From assembly GCF_042648365.1 (NCBI RefSeq), contig NZ_JBHRXI010000010.1:434001-498000 (forward strand): 64,000 bases of DNA. The letters run 5' to 3'. Of the stretch, positions 62,546-64,000 are shown one piece after another. Source of the DNA: Lutimaribacter_A marinistellae. Lineage in GTDB: Bacteria > Pseudomonadota > Alphaproteobacteria > Rhodobacterales > Rhodobacteraceae. The first letter of the stretch is position 1. Every line of letters begins with the position of its first letter. The notes below the pieces were generated by a model. That model made no database searches, was not told the DNA's origin, and saw nothing but the letters and a program-made list of their open reading frames with translations. Both the position numbers and the translations under genes were made by a program.

Positions 62546-64000
62546 GCTGGCTTGCGACCATCACCGGTATCTTCTTTATCGGGCACAGCCTGTTCGGGCC
62601 GACCAATCCGCAGATGATGGCGCAGGTTCTGGCTGATCGCGGCGTGACGGTCGAGGCGCAGATCATCAACGGCGCGCCACTGAGCTGGCAATGGGAGCAC
62701 GGCGCCGATGCCGAGGGTACGAATGCGCGTACAACTCTGCCGACCGGGCGGTTCGACACGGTGATCCTGACGGAGGCGGTACCGTTGCACAACCACATCG
62801 CCCATAGCGGTACTGCGGAAAATGCCAAGCGGTACTATGACCTTGCCGTGCGGGCGAACCCTCGGGCACGGGTGTTCCTGCAGGAGGTCTGGCACGACAT
62901 GCGCTCGGGCAGCGGTGTCGATATTCCGTATGACGATCGCGACGACATACCCTGGCTTGAGCGGATCAAGCAGGATCTCGACACCTGGCACGGCGTTCTG
63001 GACAGCGTGAACGCCCAACGCCCCCACGGGGCCGAGCCGATGCGGCTGATCCCGGCGGCCCAGGCCCTTGCCTTGCTGGCCGGCGAGATCCGTGCAGGAT
63101 CGGTGCCGGGGATCCGGGGCATCGACGCCCTGTTCTCGGACGATATCCATCCCAACGATCTGGGCTTCTACTTTCTGACGATGGTTCAATATGCGACCGT
63201 TACGGGCGAGAGCCCCGAGGGGTTGCCCCGACGCCTGCAGGACCGCTGGGGCGGACGATACGCGGCGCCCAACCCCGCACAGGCGCAGGCCTTGCAGCGC
63301 ATCGCGTGGGCCGCGGTGGACGCTTATCGCGAAACGGCACCCCCGGCCCCGGCACCCGCGGCTGAACAGGCCGCGGCCCAAACGGCGGCAACCAGCACGG
63401 ACAGCTTCGAGAGCATCGCCACTCGGGCGCAGCCGGGGTTCGATCCCCCGCCCATTCCCGAAGGCCCCGTGCCGCTGGCCATCGGGTTGGCCGGGGTGAA
63501 TGACTGGTCGGCGCAACAGCCTTTCGTGGACGTGTTCAAGACCGCCCGCGAATGGGTGGGTCACCTGCCCGGCGAATGGGGCGGCGTCTCGCACGCGGAA
63601 CTGGATCAGGCGGGCTATCTCGACGAAAACGGCTGGCCGCAGGCCATCCCACCCGAGCTTGGCTCGATCGGGACGGTGATCCTGACGGACCTGCCCGAAG
63701 ACGCTAGCTCGGCCGCCGGTCGTTACGTTCTGAGCTTTGACGGGAAGGGCATCGTCGAGGTGACCGGTCGCGCAAGGAACGTGCGCTATGGAAACCAGCA
63801 GGTGTCGTTCGACTTTGCCCCCGGCGATGGATCGGTGGATATTCGAATCCAGCGCACCGATCTTGGCGGCGATTACGTGCGCAACATCCGTGTGATCAAG
63901 GAAGAGAACCTTGCCATCTACGAGGCCGGCGCGGTCTTCAACCCGATCTGGATCGACCATGTGATGGGGTTCGATGTCTATCGCTTCATGAACTGGATGC
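62542..64000 (+). CDS. SGNH-like protein with C-terminal beta domain (truncated by window end)
   Basis: The ATG at 62542 overlaps the preceding stop (ATGA), and the frame stays open to the window edge, at least 486 residues. It starts with a short leader and FFIGHSLFGPTNPQMM, paralogous to the previous protein's GHSL block; FLQEVWHDM and DDIHPNDLGFYFLTM repeat its catalytic pattern. After an Ala/Pro-rich linker (about 265-285) there is a beta-rich region (SFDGKGIVEVTGRARNVRYG; SVDIRIQRTDLGGDYVRNIRV) and VMGFDVYRFMNWM near the edge, possibly the start of another domain. The domain order suggests a secreted or surface polysaccharide-active protein. C-terminus unseen; function unassigned. Confidence 0.7.
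   Translation, partial: MSWLATITGIFFIGHSLFGPTNPQMMAQVLADRGVTVEAQIINGAPLSWQWEHGADAEGTNARTTLPTGRFDTVILTEAVPLHNHIAHSGTAENAKRYYDLAVRANPRARVFLQEVWHDMRSGSGVDIPYDDRDDIPWLERIKQDLDTWHGVLDSVNAQRPHGAEPMRLIPAAQALALLAGEIRAGSVPGIRGIDALFSDDIHPNDLGFYFLTMVQYATVTGESPEGLPRRLQDRWGGRYAAPNPAQAQALQRIAWAAVDAYRETAPPAPAPAAEQAAAQTAATSTDSFESIATRAQPGFDPPPIPEGPVPLAIGLAGVNDWSAQQPFVDVFKTAREWVGHLPGEWGGVSHAELDQAGYLDENGWPQAIPPELGSIGTVILTDLPEDASSAAGRYVLSFDGKGIVEVTGRARNVRYGNQQVSFDFAPGDGSVDIRIQRTDLGGDYVRNIRVIKEENLAIYEAGAVFNPIWIDHVMGFDVYRFMNWM

Overview
The window is GC-rich, densely coding chromosomal DNA that looks like a marine alphaproteobacterium of the Rhodobacterales (Roseobacter group, Paracoccaceae). The basis is protein-level resemblance recalled by eye: a ycjX/ycjF pair, phosphatidylcholine synthase, a DUF484-xerC pair, cofactor-independent urate hydroxylase PuuD, an allantoinase-decarboxylase fusion, and GC-rich repeats that start directly after stop codons. 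I saw no tRNA, rRNA, CRISPR array, insertion sequence, prophage or plasmid feature, and nothing that clearly marks recent transfer.

Region by region. 1-9.7 kb: the start of ruvC, a DUF1127 gene with a good terminator, an MFS-MATE-prmA run, a YeeE/YedE sulfur-type transporter, a small secreted protein, priA and transaldolase. 9.9-12.3 kb: DUF484, xerC and phosphatidylcholine synthase. 12.3-16.7 kb: a GreA-like factor, then ileS followed by three small overlapping genes ending in ogt. 16.9-26.2 kb: a VIT1-type transporter, ycjX-GNAT-ycjF, truA, a DUF1007/NicO metal-export pair, an acyl-CoA dehydrogenase with a thioesterase, and a hydroxyacid dehydrogenase. 26.3-30.1 kb: gcvH and gcvP behind a tandem glycine riboswitch, with no gcvT in the window.

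30.3-38.4 kb is a purine-ring breakdown island. PuuD (urate), UraH (5-hydroxyisourate), a PuuE-UraD fusion (OHCU and allantoin), AllE (ureidoglycine) and AllA (ureidoglycolate) cover urate to glyoxylate, except the allantoate amidohydrolase step, which is absent here. A divergent GAPDH, a small lipoprotein, a P-loop kinase-like gene and a LysR regulator sit inside it. Composite palindromic repeats fill the gaps between its convergent genes.

38.5-45.1 kb: tamA and tamB, the outer-membrane assembly pair. 45.2-48.6 kb: envelope or exopolysaccharide-type genes (GT2 transferase, WecB/TagA transferase, O-antigen-ligase-like polytopic protein).

48.9-64 kb is the most interesting part: a tightly coupled operon of one PKS, a GT2 glycosyltransferase, one NRPS, a phosphopantetheinyl transferase and two SGNH-like proteins, the last cut by the window end. 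The NRPS has a formyltransferase domain in front, a degenerate condensation-like region, and a luciferase-like monooxygenase inserted inside an adenylation domain whose pocket residues, aligned by eye, read as glycine-type. The PKS carries its dehydratase-like domain after the ketoreductase and ends in a thioesterase. Read by domain logic, the NRPS would start the chain with an N-formylated, possibly alpha-oxidised glycine, the PKS would extend, reduce and release it, and the glycosyltransferase and SGNH proteins would attach it to, or modify, a surface glycan or lipid. That pathway is an inference; the domains and residues are visible.
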